A stretch of 32,506 nt of DNA from CAUUCX01 sp041844835 (GCA_041844835.1 JBGZBU010000038.1:1-32506), one strand, 5' to 3'; counted from the stretch's first letter, positions 13,636-22,488 are shown. Made by a program: numbers and translations. Notes: generated from the letters alone by a model not told the origin.

Positions 13636-16164
13636 TTATGAACGTGAAGCCATACCGGATGCCGACAAGATTTCAGCCTGTGCCGCGGATAATCTCATGG
13701 AAAACAGTTTGTACGGCGATGCGGAAATATAATTTATGTCTATGTCGTTGCAAAATTTGACCGATTTCGGATTTGCCAAAACTTCACCGCAAAGTCCGAA
13801 TTTGATATTTGACCTCTCGTTCCGCGCATTTCGCATTGCAAAGCGGATCAACGCGCCTACTCCCTCTTCATCAATACGAACAAACGGGTTGAAATCGTAA
13901 ATATTTTCACTGGCATATCTCATATCCAGCATATCCGCGCAGTCTTTTGAAACCCCAAAGGTAAAACGCGTCAAACTGTTTGCATCAAAAATAATGAAAT
14001 CCGAAAGCTCCGCTATTCTTCCTGCAATTACAGCGCCCCTTGGAACATCGACCATGGAGCCTACGGCATAACTAATATTCTTACCGTTCCGCATAAAACA
14101 TTCTGAAGCTACGGTATCTATTACAGCGCGCAGTTTTTTGAATTCGCCGTGCAGTCCGACCGCGGGAATGAGTATTTTTATCTCAGGTATTATGGCTTTT
14201 TCAGCGAATATTTCCAAAGCCGCATCAAACACGGCTTTTGCCTGCAATTCCAAAATATACGGATAGAAGATTCCGATACGTGCACCGCATAACCCGGAAA
14301 GATCGCATTCAGACCCCGGATTTGACATTGTCCCATCCGGAAGATCAAGCAACATGATTGTTACTTCCCGATCATCAAGAATTTTAAAGATATTGCTGAA
14401 ATCCTCTTTATGAGCAATATATATCTTATCTGCTGAATCTTGTATTTCGCCGCCCCGGACATCTTGATCCATTGCCCGCAAAGCATCGCGTATCTCAGGT
14501 CCGGCGAGCACGCCCGCCGTCCTGTAAATGCCAATACCCGCAGCACCCATGCTCATCGCGGCTTTTACGTCATCAGGGGTTTCAGCCGTTGCCATTATGG
14601 ATATATCCTTTATTTTGTCAGCCATCTTCATAAGAGCTGAAAAATGTGGGGTAATCGGAGGAAACTGACGCTTTATCTCGCCCAGATATATGCTCCCCGT
14701 TGATGCATCTATGGATACGATGTCCCCTTCATTCAGAACCTGCATCCCCACATTAACGGTTTTGTCATCGGCATTGTATCTCACATCGCAGCCGTTAATC
14801 AGCGGATAATGCATATGTCTTGCAAATATCGCCGACATACTCGTGGAGCCCCCGCGCTTTGCAAGCACGCCGTCAAAAGCGAAAACCTCATGAATATTGT
14901 GCACGGAACATTCATCCGCCACAAATATCACCGCATCCCCACTTCTCTTTGCAATCTCAGCTTTATTGTAATCGCAGAAAATACGTCCGCTTGCAATGCC
15001 TGCGGATGTCGGCGAACCGTTAGTTATAAACGGCTTCAATTCAAGCTCATCGGATGAAAAAATCGGATAGAGTATCCTGCCTATTTTTTCGGGATCTATA
15101 CGCATGATCGCAGTGTCCTCATCTATGCGGCTTCCCTCCAAAAAATCCATCGCGATTCGCACTGACGCAGCCGTAGAACGATCCCCGTCACTCCTGTGGA
15201 GAATATAAAGTCTGCCGTCTTCAACCGCAAATTTTATGAGCTGCATATCCCCGTATGTGTCCTCGAGAATCTCTATTATCCTTATAAGATTGCCGTATGT
15301 CTCCGGCATAAGTGACGCCATATCGGGGAAAAAGCCCATCCTGCCCGATCCGCTTGATATCGCATCGCCTTGAGTCATTGATGCAAAATCTCCGAAAACA
15401 AATTTCGCACCGGTTATAGGATTCCTCGAATAAACCGCACCTGCACCCGAGCGCTCGTTCAGATTTCCATAAACCATCATTTGCACCGTAATCGGAATCA
15501 ACCCGTTCGCACTCACCCCGAGCTCCCCCATAAGCTGCCCGAGATTTGTGTCCGAATTTAAAACGGCTTCCATCGATTCTCTTAACTGAACATATGGATC
15601 TTGAGGAAATTCCATGCCCGTTTCACGTAAAATCAAACCCTTATACTGCTCCACCATTGCCTGCATTTCTGAGAGATCGACATCGGTGTCAATTTGCCCG
15701 CATCCGTAAAACATCTCTTCGGTGATTCCGCGAATCATGCATCCGTATGAACGCAAAAAGTACAGATAATTTTTATATGCGAAAATTAAATCTCCCGTTT
15801 TCCTCCCAAGTGCTTCCACAGTGATATCATTGAAGCCGACATTAAGCACCGCATCGGTCAAGCCGTATGTTTTGCCCCCAAGCGCGGAACGTACGGCAAG
15901 AAAAAGAGGATTTGAATCGGAGCCGAAAACTTTCCCGGCCACTTTTTCCAAATCCTCAATATATGCGCCCATTTCGGCAAAGAGAGCTTCAAAAGCCTCT
16001 GCCGAATTGTCCTTATATTCCTGATGAAAGCGTTCGCTCACATTAAACCCGAAAGGCACGGGAATACCCATTTTTGTCATCTCAGCCAGAGAATTCCCCA
16101 ATTCTCCGAGCTCTGCCATCCTGCTGCCCGCATCTTCGTTAAAAGAATAAATAAGCCGTTCCAT
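13636..16164 (-). CDS. Pyruvate phosphate dikinase homologue lacking catalytic residues
   Basis: 842 residues, slightly shorter than PPDK (~875), with the same order: ATP-grasp N-terminal half, phosphohistidine domain, C-terminal PEP/pyruvate barrel. Homology is clear from VRSALGGKTYGLTDAVLNVG (91–110), ITVQMMVYGN, YSRNPITGAKFVFGDF and LCGEVLANPKSVKFC (791–805). Key residues differ. The swivelling His motif GGMTSH reads GGSTSM (M443). TIRLLD reads TIMLLD (M604 for the catalytic Arg). The GTND metal-site motif reads DANS (S730 for Asp). IEVPR reads VDVPR. The ATP-site LQTRNG reads LHRSDG. Cys792 and Arg548 remain. PPDK chemistry is therefore unlikely. The start at 16164 follows GAGG by 7 bases, 29 bases after the glyS stop. 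ppdK commonly follows glyS in Clostridia, so this is probably a diverged resident copy. Confidence 0.85.
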   Translation of the reverse strand: MERLIYSFNEDAGSRMAELGELGNSLAEMTKMGIPVPFGFNVSERFHQEYKDNSAEAFEALFAEMGAYIEDLEKVAGKVFGSDSNPLFLAVRSALGGKTYGLTDAVLNVGFNDITVEALGRKTGDLIFAYKNYLYFLRSYGCMIRGITEEMFYGCGQIDTDVDLSEMQAMVEQYKGLILRETGMEFPQDPYVQLRESMEAVLNSDTNLGQLMGELGVSANGLIPITVQMMVYGNLNERSGAGAVYSRNPITGAKFVFGDFASMTQGDAISSGSGRMGFFPDMASLMPETYGNLIRIIEILEDTYGDMQLIKFAVEDGRLYILHRSDGDRSTAASVRIAMDFLEGSRIDEDTAIMRIDPEKIGRILYPIFSSDELELKPFITNGSPTSAGIASGRIFCDYNKAEIAKRSGDAVIFVADECSVHNIHEVFAFDGVLAKRGGSTSMSAIFARHMHYPLINGCDVRYNADDKTVNVGMQVLNEGDIVSIDASTGSIYLGEIKRQFPPITPHFSALMKMADKIKDISIMATAETPDDVKAAMSMGAAGIGIYRTAGVLAGPEIRDALRAMDQDVRGGEIQDSADKIYIAHKEDFSNIFKILDDREVTIMLLDLPDGTMSNPGSECDLSGLCGARIGIFYPYILELQAKAVFDAALEIFAEKAIIPEIKILIPAVGLHGEFKKLRAVIDTVASECFMRNGKNISYAVGSMVDVPRGAVIAGRIAELSDFIIFDANSLTRFTFGVSKDCADMLDMRYASENIYDFNPFVRIDEEGVGALIRFAMRNARNERSNIKFGLCGEVLANPKSVKFCNDIDINYISASPYKLFSMRLSAAQAEILSASGMASRS

Positions 16165-16193
16165 CAAAAAACCTCGTCCCCGTACGGGCAAAC

Positions 16194-17594
16194 TTAAAGT
16201 GTTATTCTCTCCAAAATATAATCTTTTACTTCCGCAACAGGTATGCGTACCTGCTCCATCGTATCTCTGTCTCTGACAGTAACGCAATTATCATTTTCAG
16301 TTTCAAAATCAACGCAGATACAAAACGGCGTGCCTATTTCATCCTGTCTGCGATACCTTTTTCCTATTGAACCCGAAAGATCATATTCAGTCATGAAATG
16401 CTTCGAGAGCTCCTGATATATCGGATCGGAAACCGGCGATAATTTTTTTGCCAGAGGGAGCACTGCCGCCTTAATCGGCGCTATAGCCGGATGGAAGTGC
16501 ATAACCGTACGCACATCTTCTTTCCCGTCGGCGGAAATAATCTCTTCATCATATGCATCACACATAAGCACAAGTGTCAATCTGTCAGCCCCGAGCGACG
16601 GCTCTATGCAATGCGGAATATACTTTTCATTTGTTTCCGGATCTGTATACATCATATCCTGGCCGGAATGCTCGTGATGCTGCGTGAGATCGTAATCGGT
16701 TCTGTCCGCAATACCCCAAAGCTCGCCCCAACCGAACGGGAACAAATATTCAATATCGGAAGTCGCATTGCTGTAATGGGACAATTCCTCCTGTGAATGC
16801 TGACGCAATCTCAATTTTTCCTCATTTATGCCGATCAATTTTAAGAAATCAAACGAGTATTGTTCCCAATACTTAAACCAGCCCATGTTTGTCCCGGGTT
16901 TAATGAAAAACTCGAGTTCCATTTGTTCAAATTCTCTGGTCCTGAATGTGAAATTACCCGGAGTTATTTCATTTCTGAACGATTTTCCCACCTGCGCTAT
17001 ACCGAACGGAACCTTTTTCCTGGATGTCCGCTGAACATTCTTGAAATTTACAAAAATTCCCTGCGCGGTTTCCGGCCTCAGAAAAATTTCAGCCTGTGAA
17101 TCCTCGGTAACACCCTGAAATGTCTTAAACATTAGATTGAATTTCCTTATTGCTGTAAAATCCTTTCCGCCGCATTCCGGGCACGCAATTCCTTTCTCAT
17201 TTATAAAATCCGCAAGCTCATCCTGGGTCCAACCGTCGGCTGTCTTTTCTTCATTAACGGATTTGAAATAATCTTCAACGAGCTTATCGGCTCTAAAACG
17301 GGATTTGCAAGATTTGCAATCGGTGAGAGGATCCGAAAATCCTCCTACATGCCCTGAAGCTACCCATGTTTCCGGATTCATCAATATTGCCGCATCCAAT
17401 CCGACATTATACGGTGATTCCTGCACAAATTTTTTCCACCATGCTTTTTTGACATTGTTTTTCAGCTCGACACCGAGCGGGCCGTAATCCCAGGTGTTTG
17501 CCAATCCGCCGTAGATTTCCGATCCCGGATAAACAAATCCTCTGCTGACGGTTAATGCCTTGATTTTATCCATAGTCACTTCACGATTACACAT
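16194..17594 (-). CDS. glyS: Glycyl-tRNA synthetase, homodimeric type
   Basis: A 466-residue class II synthetase of the single-chain α2 type, which charges tRNA-Gly. It opens with VSRGFVYPGSEIYGGLANTW at about 16–35 and has a zinc-site-like pair (CKSCKSRFR and CPECGGKDF), motif 2 FRNEITPGNFTFRTREFEQ, the class II stretch SLGADRLTLVLM (motif 3) and the C-terminal anticodon-binding domain. The start at 17594 has AAAGGAG 10 bases ahead. An internal ATG at 17573 (MDKIKAL) is the alternative. No T-box leader is seen in the 56 bases to the upstream gene, so it is probably read from an upstream promoter with the DUF4342 gene. Confidence 0.95.
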   Translation of the reverse strand: MCNREVTMDKIKALTVSRGFVYPGSEIYGGLANTWDYGPLGVELKNNVKKAWWKKFVQESPYNVGLDAAILMNPETWVASGHVGGFSDPLTDCKSCKSRFRADKLVEDYFKSVNEEKTADGWTQDELADFINEKGIACPECGGKDFTAIRKFNLMFKTFQGVTEDSQAEIFLRPETAQGIFVNFKNVQRTSRKKVPFGIAQVGKSFRNEITPGNFTFRTREFEQMELEFFIKPGTNMGWFKYWEQYSFDFLKLIGINEEKLRLRQHSQEELSHYSNATSDIEYLFPFGWGELWGIADRTDYDLTQHHEHSGQDMMYTDPETNEKYIPHCIEPSLGADRLTLVLMCDAYDEEIISADGKEDVRTVMHFHPAIAPIKAAVLPLAKKLSPVSDPIYQELSKHFMTEYDLSGSIGKRYRRQDEIGTPFCICVDFETENDNCVTVRDRDTMEQVRIPVAEVKDYILERITL

Positions 17595-17650
17595 ATACCG
17601 ATTACTCCTTTGCTATAATTTATGTTAACCAATAACGAATTCACACGAAC

Positions 17651-18277
17651 CTATCTTTCATCGCGAGGCGCCAAAAGGTCTTTTTCATCCAAATCTCCGA
17701 GTTCATCGAGATCGTCATATTCTTCACCCATATCAAAATATGACTCGTCATTCTTTTTGATTTTGTTTAAGGCATCCTCAGTTTTGCTTTTGACGCTATG
17801 ATAGACCTCACTGCCTCGCTCTTTCACTTCATCTGCTATTATGCTGCCCTTTTCAATCGCGGTATCGAATGTATCCGTAGCCATTTCGCTTACATCTATA
17901 ATCGAACCGTCATCCTTTACCACTTCAATCACACATTTAGTGCCGAACGCCGTTATAACGCCGATCACCGCTGCAATCGGGGCGATTACCACACCTAGCA
18001 CGCCTACAGTCACGGGCAGATTGAGTAAAACATCTTCGTCCTTTTTGACAACGATCTTTGATACATTTCCCTTCCTGATAACTTCTTTAAGCCTTGAAAT
18101 TACGGCATTTGATGCTCCGGCGGCACCGGATTTGCTCATCTCGTCAAAAGCCTCTTCAATACTTATAATCGCATCAACCACGCTTCCGTTATTGTTTTCA
18201 AGCGCCTCTTTAGCATCTTTGTAACTTACACCCGTTCTATCCTTTACCAATTCGATCTTTTCCAAAGTTATTTCCAT
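17651..18277 (-). CDS. DUF4342 domain protein with UBA-like N-terminus
   Basis: A 208-residue protein. Residues 1–45 (TLEKIELVKDRTGVSYKDAKEALENNNGSVVDAI) have the three-helix UBA/TS-N pattern seen in EF-Ts. Residues ~60–125 match the DUF4342 form, with LNLPVTVGVLGVVIAPIAAV as a hydrophobic segment. The C-terminal third is charged, with an acidic tail (EEYDDLDELGDLDEKD). DUF4342 genes commonly sit between recO and glyS in Clostridia, but no function is established as far as I know. A GGAGGTG site precedes the ATG at 18277. Confidence 0.85.
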   Translation of the reverse strand: MEITLEKIELVKDRTGVSYKDAKEALENNNGSVVDAIISIEEAFDEMSKSGAAGASNAVISRLKEVIRKGNVSKIVVKKDEDVLLNLPVTVGVLGVVIAPIAAVIGVITAFGTKCVIEVVKDDGSIIDVSEMATDTFDTAIEKGSIIADEVKERGSEVYHSVKSKTEDALNKIKKNDESYFDMGEEYDDLDELGDLDEKDLLAPRDER

Positions 18278-18341
18278 AATACACCTCCATTTAACGCCAT
18301 AAACAAAAATAGAAAACGACTCTCTCCCGCGGCTTGCGAAC

Positions 18342-19091
18342 CTACAGCAATCCCTCGCTTTTCAGACCGCATATCCCAAGATGCCGCTCAATATACATTC
18401 TGACGATTGTGTTTATTACATCAAACGACTCATCCTCAATCGCTAATTTTTTCAGCGCGTAGAGTGAATTGTTCAATATGTAGCTGAATATTTTAACTAT
18501 ACCAAAATCTACCGCTAAAATCAATGAATCGCCGGACATATGATTGATTTCGGCACAATTTTTGCACACAATACCGCCGGAGTCCACGGAAAAGGATATG
18601 CCGTTCTTAAAATCGACCGTTCCGCAATCCGCGCAGGAATCAAGAATCGGCATCACACCCGCGGCCCTGAATGTTTTTATTATATAGGCAAGAAGCAGTG
18701 TCCCCTGTTCTCTGTTGCGCTGCTGCATGAGATCCAGAAAATCGCACAGCAGGTCAAATATGGAAGCCGCCGGAGTATCACAGGGAAGGAGTTTTTCAGT
18801 GTATTCAAGAGCAAAGGAAGCGTTCAAATATTTATTTACATCCTCTCCAATGGGGAAAAAGCTCTTATACGTTTCCGCTCGGTTTAAATAATAAAAGCCG
18901 CTTTTTTTATAAAGTGTGTATTTCCCCAGTGTAAACGGCCTGAGCGGAAGTGCCGACTTGCTTTTTGTTCTCTCGTTTACAGAGCTGCTCACGCTGATTT
19001 TCCCGAGATCCGGCGTAAAAATACTGAGAATTCTCTTCCCGTCCAGCATTTTAACCTGCTTTAAAATAATTCCTTGTGTGTCCAGATACAT
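18342..19091 (-). CDS. recO: DNA repair protein RecO
   Basis: A 249-residue recombination mediator that helps load RecA on SSB-coated single-stranded DNA in the RecFOR pathway. The N-terminal OB fold (MYLDTQGIILKQVKMLDGKR, then IFTPDLGKIS) is followed by a helical domain with a four-cysteine zinc site C153, C156, C176 and C179 (CADC … CKNC). AGGTGG precedes the ATG. It follows era by 64 bases, the usual neighbour order. Confidence 0.95.
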   Translation of the reverse strand: MYLDTQGIILKQVKMLDGKRILSIFTPDLGKISVSSSVNERTKSKSALPLRPFTLGKYTLYKKSGFYYLNRAETYKSFFPIGEDVNKYLNASFALEYTEKLLPCDTPAASIFDLLCDFLDLMQQRNREQGTLLLAYIIKTFRAAGVMPILDSCADCGTVDFKNGISFSVDSGGIVCKNCAEINHMSGDSLILAVDFGIVKIFSYILNNSLYALKKLAIEDESFDVINTIVRMYIERHLGICGLKSEGLL

Positions 19092-19155
19092 TTATGCCAC
19101 CTTTTTCTTGAGCGCCGATCCAAAACTATAAAAATATCCGTATAAGATTTAAAAA

Positions 19156-20058
19156 TCACTTATCCCGATATCCGAGATTTTTGAGTATGGTATCGTTATT
19201 TCGCCAGTTCTCACGAACTTTCACCCAAATCTCAAGAAATACTTTGGTTCCGAGCAGGACCTCAATCTCCTCTCTTGCAGCTTTTCCTATGCCTTTGATT
19301 TTTTTTCCGCTCTTACCTATCACTATTTTTTTATGTGCCGCCCGCTCGCATATTATCGTCGCGCTTATTTTTGTTATAGTATGTTTTTCTTCAAAACTTT
19401 CAATCTCCACCGCAATACCGTGAGGCACTTCATCTTGAAGGTACATCAGCGTTTTTTCTCGGATAATCTCTCCAACTACGAAGCGCTCGGGATGATCCGT
19501 TATTGCATCCGCATCAAAATACATCGGGCCTTCCGGCATTACCGCGCTGAGTTCATTGAGCAGCAAATCTATATTATCGTGCTTTAGAGCCGACACGGGG
19601 ATAACCTTGCTGAAAATCGAAAATCCCTGACAATAGTCAAAAATGTACTTAAATTCATCCGGCTGCATGAGGTCGATTTTATTTATCACGGCAAAAATAG
19701 GCGTATTCACCTCTTTGAGCATTTCAACTATGATTTGATCGCCCCTCCCGAACTCGTGCGGATCATCAATTACAAAAAGTACCGCATCCACTTCATTCAA
19801 TGTTTTTATTGCCCCGGTCGTCATAAATGTACCGAGCTTGTTCTTGGGCTTGTGAATGCCGGGAGTATCCAAAAAAACAATTTGTATATGTTTGCTTTCA
19901 TCGGAAGAGCTTACATCCGTATAAACTCCTCGTATCGTATTTCGTGTCGTTTGAGGTTTATCCGTCGCAATCGATATCTTCTCCCCCAAAACGCTGTTGA
20001 GCAATGTCGATTTTCCGACATTAGGTCTGCCTATAATTCCTACAAAACCGGATTTCAC
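19156..20058 (-). CDS. era: GTPase Era
   Basis: A 300-residue GTPase that binds the 3' end of 16S rRNA during small-subunit assembly. From the GTG start the protein reads MKSGFVGIIGRPNVGKSTLL with G1 at 10–17, then DTPGIHK (G3), NKID (G4) and a C-terminal KH domain containing VIGKSGKKIKGIGKAAREE. The GTG at 20058 is preferred because AAGGAG lies at 20069–20074, 10 bases ahead, and because it gives the normal Era N-terminus. The longer frame to 20115 adds unrelated residues. cdd lies 90 bases upstream. Confidence 0.95.
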   Translation of the reverse strand: MKSGFVGIIGRPNVGKSTLLNSVLGEKISIATDKPQTTRNTIRGVYTDVSSSDESKHIQIVFLDTPGIHKPKNKLGTFMTTGAIKTLNEVDAVLFVIDDPHEFGRGDQIIVEMLKEVNTPIFAVINKIDLMQPDEFKYIFDYCQGFSIFSKVIPVSALKHDNIDLLLNELSAVMPEGPMYFDADAITDHPERFVVGEIIREKTLMYLQDEVPHGIAVEIESFEEKHTITKISATIICERAAHKKIVIGKSGKKIKGIGKAAREEIEVLLGTKVFLEIWVKVRENWRNNDTILKNLGYRDK

Positions 20059-20148
20059 AATAATAATTCTCCTTAATATCCACACTCTGCTTGAAGCATC
20101 CGAATAAGCCGGCAAGTTGCGATTTTAGATGAATCTACGCCTGCAGCA

Positions 20149-20559
20149 TCAAATGGAATCCTTTGAAAAAGCTTCCGGGAGAAGCTGCCCCAGGGTGTAT
20201 TCCGTTATATCTTCTTCACTGTCTGCAGTCATTATGAGAAAATCGGGTGAACAATGCTCCGCGGCAAATTGTCTGCATATGCCGCACGGTGTAACAGCAC
20301 CGTTTACGGATATCACCATGAGCGCCTTAAAATCCCTGACTCCGGCGGTAATTGCCGCCGCAAAAGCTGCACGCTCCGCGCACAATGTCCCGCCATATGA
20401 AGCATTTTCGATATTTGTGCCGGCAAATATTTCATCATCCGCCGAAAGCAACGCCGCCCCGACCGCAAATCCGGAATATGGGGAATATGATGATTGCAAA
20501 GCCCGTTTCGCCTGAGCGTACAATTCAATTTTCATTTCCGGCGTTATCACTTCACTCAT
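20149..20559 (-). CDS. cdd: Cytidine deaminase
   Basis: A 136-residue homotetrameric-type cytidine deaminase that converts cytidine/deoxycytidine to uridine forms in pyrimidine salvage. The active site is intact: NIENASYGGTLCAERAAF with zinc ligand C60 and catalytic E62, and PCGICRQ with zinc ligands C92 and C95. The start at 20559 follows GGGGGAAG. It lies 34 bases after ybeY. The diacylglycerol kinase gene that often sits between these two in Bacillota is absent. Confidence 0.95.
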   Translation of the reverse strand: MSEVITPEMKIELYAQAKRALQSSYSPYSGFAVGAALLSADDEIFAGTNIENASYGGTLCAERAAFAAAITAGVRDFKALMVISVNGAVTPCGICRQFAAEHCSPDFLIMTADSEEDITEYTLGQLLPEAFSKDSI

Positions 20560-20593
20560 TTTTTATCTTCCCCCAAAAACTTCCTTATAAAAT

Positions 20594-21043
20594 CTATCTT
20601 CCCAGATTCAACAAACTCATAATCTTTTCTTCTTTTTGACGCATTATCATGCGTTCCTCTTCATCCATATGATCGTATCCCAGGAGATGCAATATGCTAT
20701 GCACGAACAAATAAACGAATTCCCGTTTTTGACCGTGTCCATATTCCTCTGCCTGCGCCACCGCGGCATCAATTGAAATTACAACATCTCCCAGAAATAT
20801 ATCGCCCGATTCCGGGTATTGCTCCACACTTTCGTATTGCGGAAAACTGAGCACATCGGTCACGGAATCGATCCCTCTGTACTGTGAATTCAATTCTCTT
20901 ATATGTGCATCGTCCACAAAAACTATACTTATTTCCATGCGTTCCTGCCCAATTTCTTCATTCTGCAGGCAAAGCAATGCTGCTCGCTCATAATCTTCTG
21001 TCACCCCGTCATACGGAACGGGACCGGAAATAAATAATTTCAT
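20594..21043 (-). CDS. ybeY: Endoribonuclease YbeY
   Basis: A 149-residue zinc-dependent endoribonuclease for 16S rRNA 3' maturation and ribosome quality control. The metal site HSILHLLGYDH gives H115, H119 and H125, preceded by the usual SVTDVLSFP at 60–68. AGGAGAG lies just before the ATG. It starts 9 bases after the phoH stop, a standard phoH–ybeY pair. Confidence 0.96.
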   Translation of the reverse strand: MKLFISGPVPYDGVTEDYERAALLCLQNEEIGQERMEISIVFVDDAHIRELNSQYRGIDSVTDVLSFPQYESVEQYPESGDIFLGDVVISIDAAVAQAEEYGHGQKREFVYLFVHSILHLLGYDHMDEEERMIMRQKEEKIMSLLNLGR

Positions 21044-21052
21044 TCGTCTCTC

Positions 21053-21988
21053 CTATTCAAGACCTGTGTCCTTGCCATAGGCATTGATAATTTTCTTGAC
21101 CAGAGGATGTCTAACCACATCCACATCTTTCAGATATGCAAAGCCTATCTCATCAATTCCCGCCAAAACCCTGGCAGCCTCCACAAGTCCCGATTTTTTC
21201 CCATCCGGCAAATCTATCTGAGTGATATCTCCCGTGATTACAGCTTTCGAGGAAAACCCAAGCCTTGTGAGGAACATTTTCATCTGTTCTCTTGTGGTGT
21301 TTTGCGCCTCGTCCAGAATTATAAATGCACGATCCAGCGTCCTTCCTCGCATATACGCAAGCGGAACAATTTCTATCACTTCGGATTCGCGCAGCCTGAG
21401 AGCCACTTCTCTGCCCAGCATCTCGTAGAGAGCATCATATAACGGGCGCAGATACGGATCCACTTTATCCTGCATATCACCCGGAAGAAAACCGAGTCTT
21501 TCACCGGCTTCAACGGCAGGTCTTGTCAAAATGATTTTCTGAACCTGCTTGTTCTTGTATGCGTTTATCGCCATCGCCACGGCAAGATATGTCTTGCCCG
21601 TTCCGGCGGGACCGATTCCGAACACCATATCCTTATCGCGTATCAGTCCCGTGTATTTTTTTTGTCCGATGGTCTTTGCCTTTATAGGTTTGCCCGCATA
21701 AGTGAAACAAAGCACATCTCCGCTTGACTGCAAATCCTCATTTAATGTCCCGTCCGCTTGTATCCCCATGACATATTCGACCATCTGTCTGTCAATCCTA
21801 TCTCCTTGCATCAGTTTTTCGGACAATGCTTTTATCACCGTTTCGGCAGAAGCGGCATTATCTCCTCTTATAAAAATTTCTCCGCCGCGTTCATTAATTT
21901 CTACATTGTAGTGCTCCTCGATCAGTTTCAGATTTGAATTCAAAATGCCGAGCAGTTCAACACCGTAAGCTTCAGGATCTAACATCAT
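21053..21988 (-). CDS. phoH: PhoH-family ATPase
   Basis: A PhoH/PhoL-type P-loop ATPase, thought to act in RNA metabolism together with YbeY. From the ATG at 21988 the protein has 311 residues, with Walker A GPAGTGKTYLAV at 126–137, RPAVEAGERLGFLPGDMQDK and Walker B AFIILDEAQNTT. The open frame extends 31 codons further to 22081, but those codons (MKQPFDHAEIRCHDIMVASI…) come mostly from the tandem-repeat element and are unlike PhoH N-termini. GAAAGAG precedes the 21988 ATG by 11 bases. A promoter −10 inside the repeat would start transcription about 40 bases upstream. Confidence 0.92.
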   Translation of the reverse strand: MMLDPEAYGVELLGILNSNLKLIEEHYNVEINERGGEIFIRGDNAASAETVIKALSEKLMQGDRIDRQMVEYVMGIQADGTLNEDLQSSGDVLCFTYAGKPIKAKTIGQKKYTGLIRDKDMVFGIGPAGTGKTYLAVAMAINAYKNKQVQKIILTRPAVEAGERLGFLPGDMQDKVDPYLRPLYDALYEMLGREVALRLRESEVIEIVPLAYMRGRTLDRAFIILDEAQNTTREQMKMFLTRLGFSSKAVITGDITQIDLPDGKKSGLVEAARVLAGIDEIGFAYLKDVDVVRHPLVKKIINAYGKDTGLE

Positions 21989-22021
21989 AAATTGATCATC
22001 TCTTTCAAAAACAAATATTTT

Positions 22022-22252
22022 AATGGATGCAACCATTATATCATGACAACGGATTTCGGCATGATCAAATGGTTGCTTCATATCGGCAACGCCGCAACAG
22101 TCAACACCCTAGGTGTTGACTATATAATGGATGCAACCATTATATCATGACAACGGATTTCAGCATGATCAAATGGTTGCTTCATATCGGCAACGCCGCA
22201 ACAGTCAACACCCTAGGTGTTGACTATATAATGGATGCAACCATTATATCAT
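22022..22252. repeat. Structured 104-bp tandem repeat, array 1 (2.2 units)
   Basis: Two full 104-bp units (22022–22125, 22126–22229) and the first 23 bases of a third (22230–22252). The two full units appear to differ at only one base, in the loop of hairpin A. Each unit can form three hairpins. In the first unit: A is GCAACCATT (22029–22037) with AATGGTTGC (22068–22076), with an inner ATCATG/CATGAT pair and a 14-base loop; B is CGGC-AAC-GCCG (22084–22094); C is a 10-bp stem with a 3-base loop (22099–22121). The array fills the space between the rpsU terminator and phoH. A related array is at 32353–32506. Confidence 0.97.
22035..22040 (-). promoter_or_regulatory. Extended −10 element inside the repeat, upstream of phoH
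   Basis: Each repeat unit carries TGATATAAT on the minus strand, an extended −10 (TGN-TATAAT). The copy at 22040–22035 lies about 50 bases before the phoH start. No good −35 is visible at 16–18 bp, so activity is uncertain. The same element recurs at 22139–22144 and 32448–32453. Confidence 0.45.
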
Positions 22253-22261
22253 CTACCGTTT

Positions 22262-22287
22262 GTAAACAAAACCCCGCAATGCGGGGT
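22262..22287 (-). terminator. Intrinsic terminator of rpsU
   Basis: On the minus strand ACCCCGC and GCGGGGT form a GC-rich hairpin (22287–22271), followed by TTTGTTT. It lies 22 bases after the rpsU stop and separates rpsU from the repeat array and phoH. Confidence 0.9.
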
Positions 22288-22308
22288 CAATTTGTTACAT
22301 AAGCAATA

Positions 22309-22488
22309 TTAATACTTTTTAGCCTTTTTCCGTGCAGCCTCGGATTTCTTCTTGCGCTTTACACTCGGTTTCTCGTAATGTTCCCTTTTTCTAAGCTCGG
22401 ACATAACTCCGTCTCTGGCGCACGAACGCTTGAAACGTTTCAGAGCACTTTCCAGACTCTCATTTTCTCTGACAATTACTTGTGCCAC
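22309..22488 (-). CDS. rpsU: Small ribosomal subunit protein bS21
   Basis: A 59-residue S21 protein of the 30S subunit. It reads (M)AQVIVRENESLESALKRFKR near the start and ends in a lysine/arginine-rich tail (KRKKKSEAARKKAKKY). The GTG start at 22488 has AGGAGGTGA about 8 bases ahead and gives the normal family length. The longer frame to 22602 runs through the promoter and leader and is rejected. It is monocistronic, with its own promoter (22556–22583) and terminator. Confidence 0.96.
   Translation of the reverse strand: MAQVIVRENESLESALKRFKRSCARDGVMSELRKREHYEKPSVKRKKKSEAARKKAKKY

Noticed and set aside
17595..17650. T-box leader for glyS
   Set aside because: Only 56 bases separate glyS from the upstream gene, with no T-box sequence or specifier stem.
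22022..22252. CRISPR array
   Set aside because: Units are 104 bp and directly adjacent with no variable spacers, and no cas genes are in the window.
22022..22252. Tandem self-cleaving ribozymes (hammerhead type)
   Set aside because: On neither strand is the CUGANGA … GAAA core arrangement present. The hairpin order does not match the ribozyme classes I can recall.
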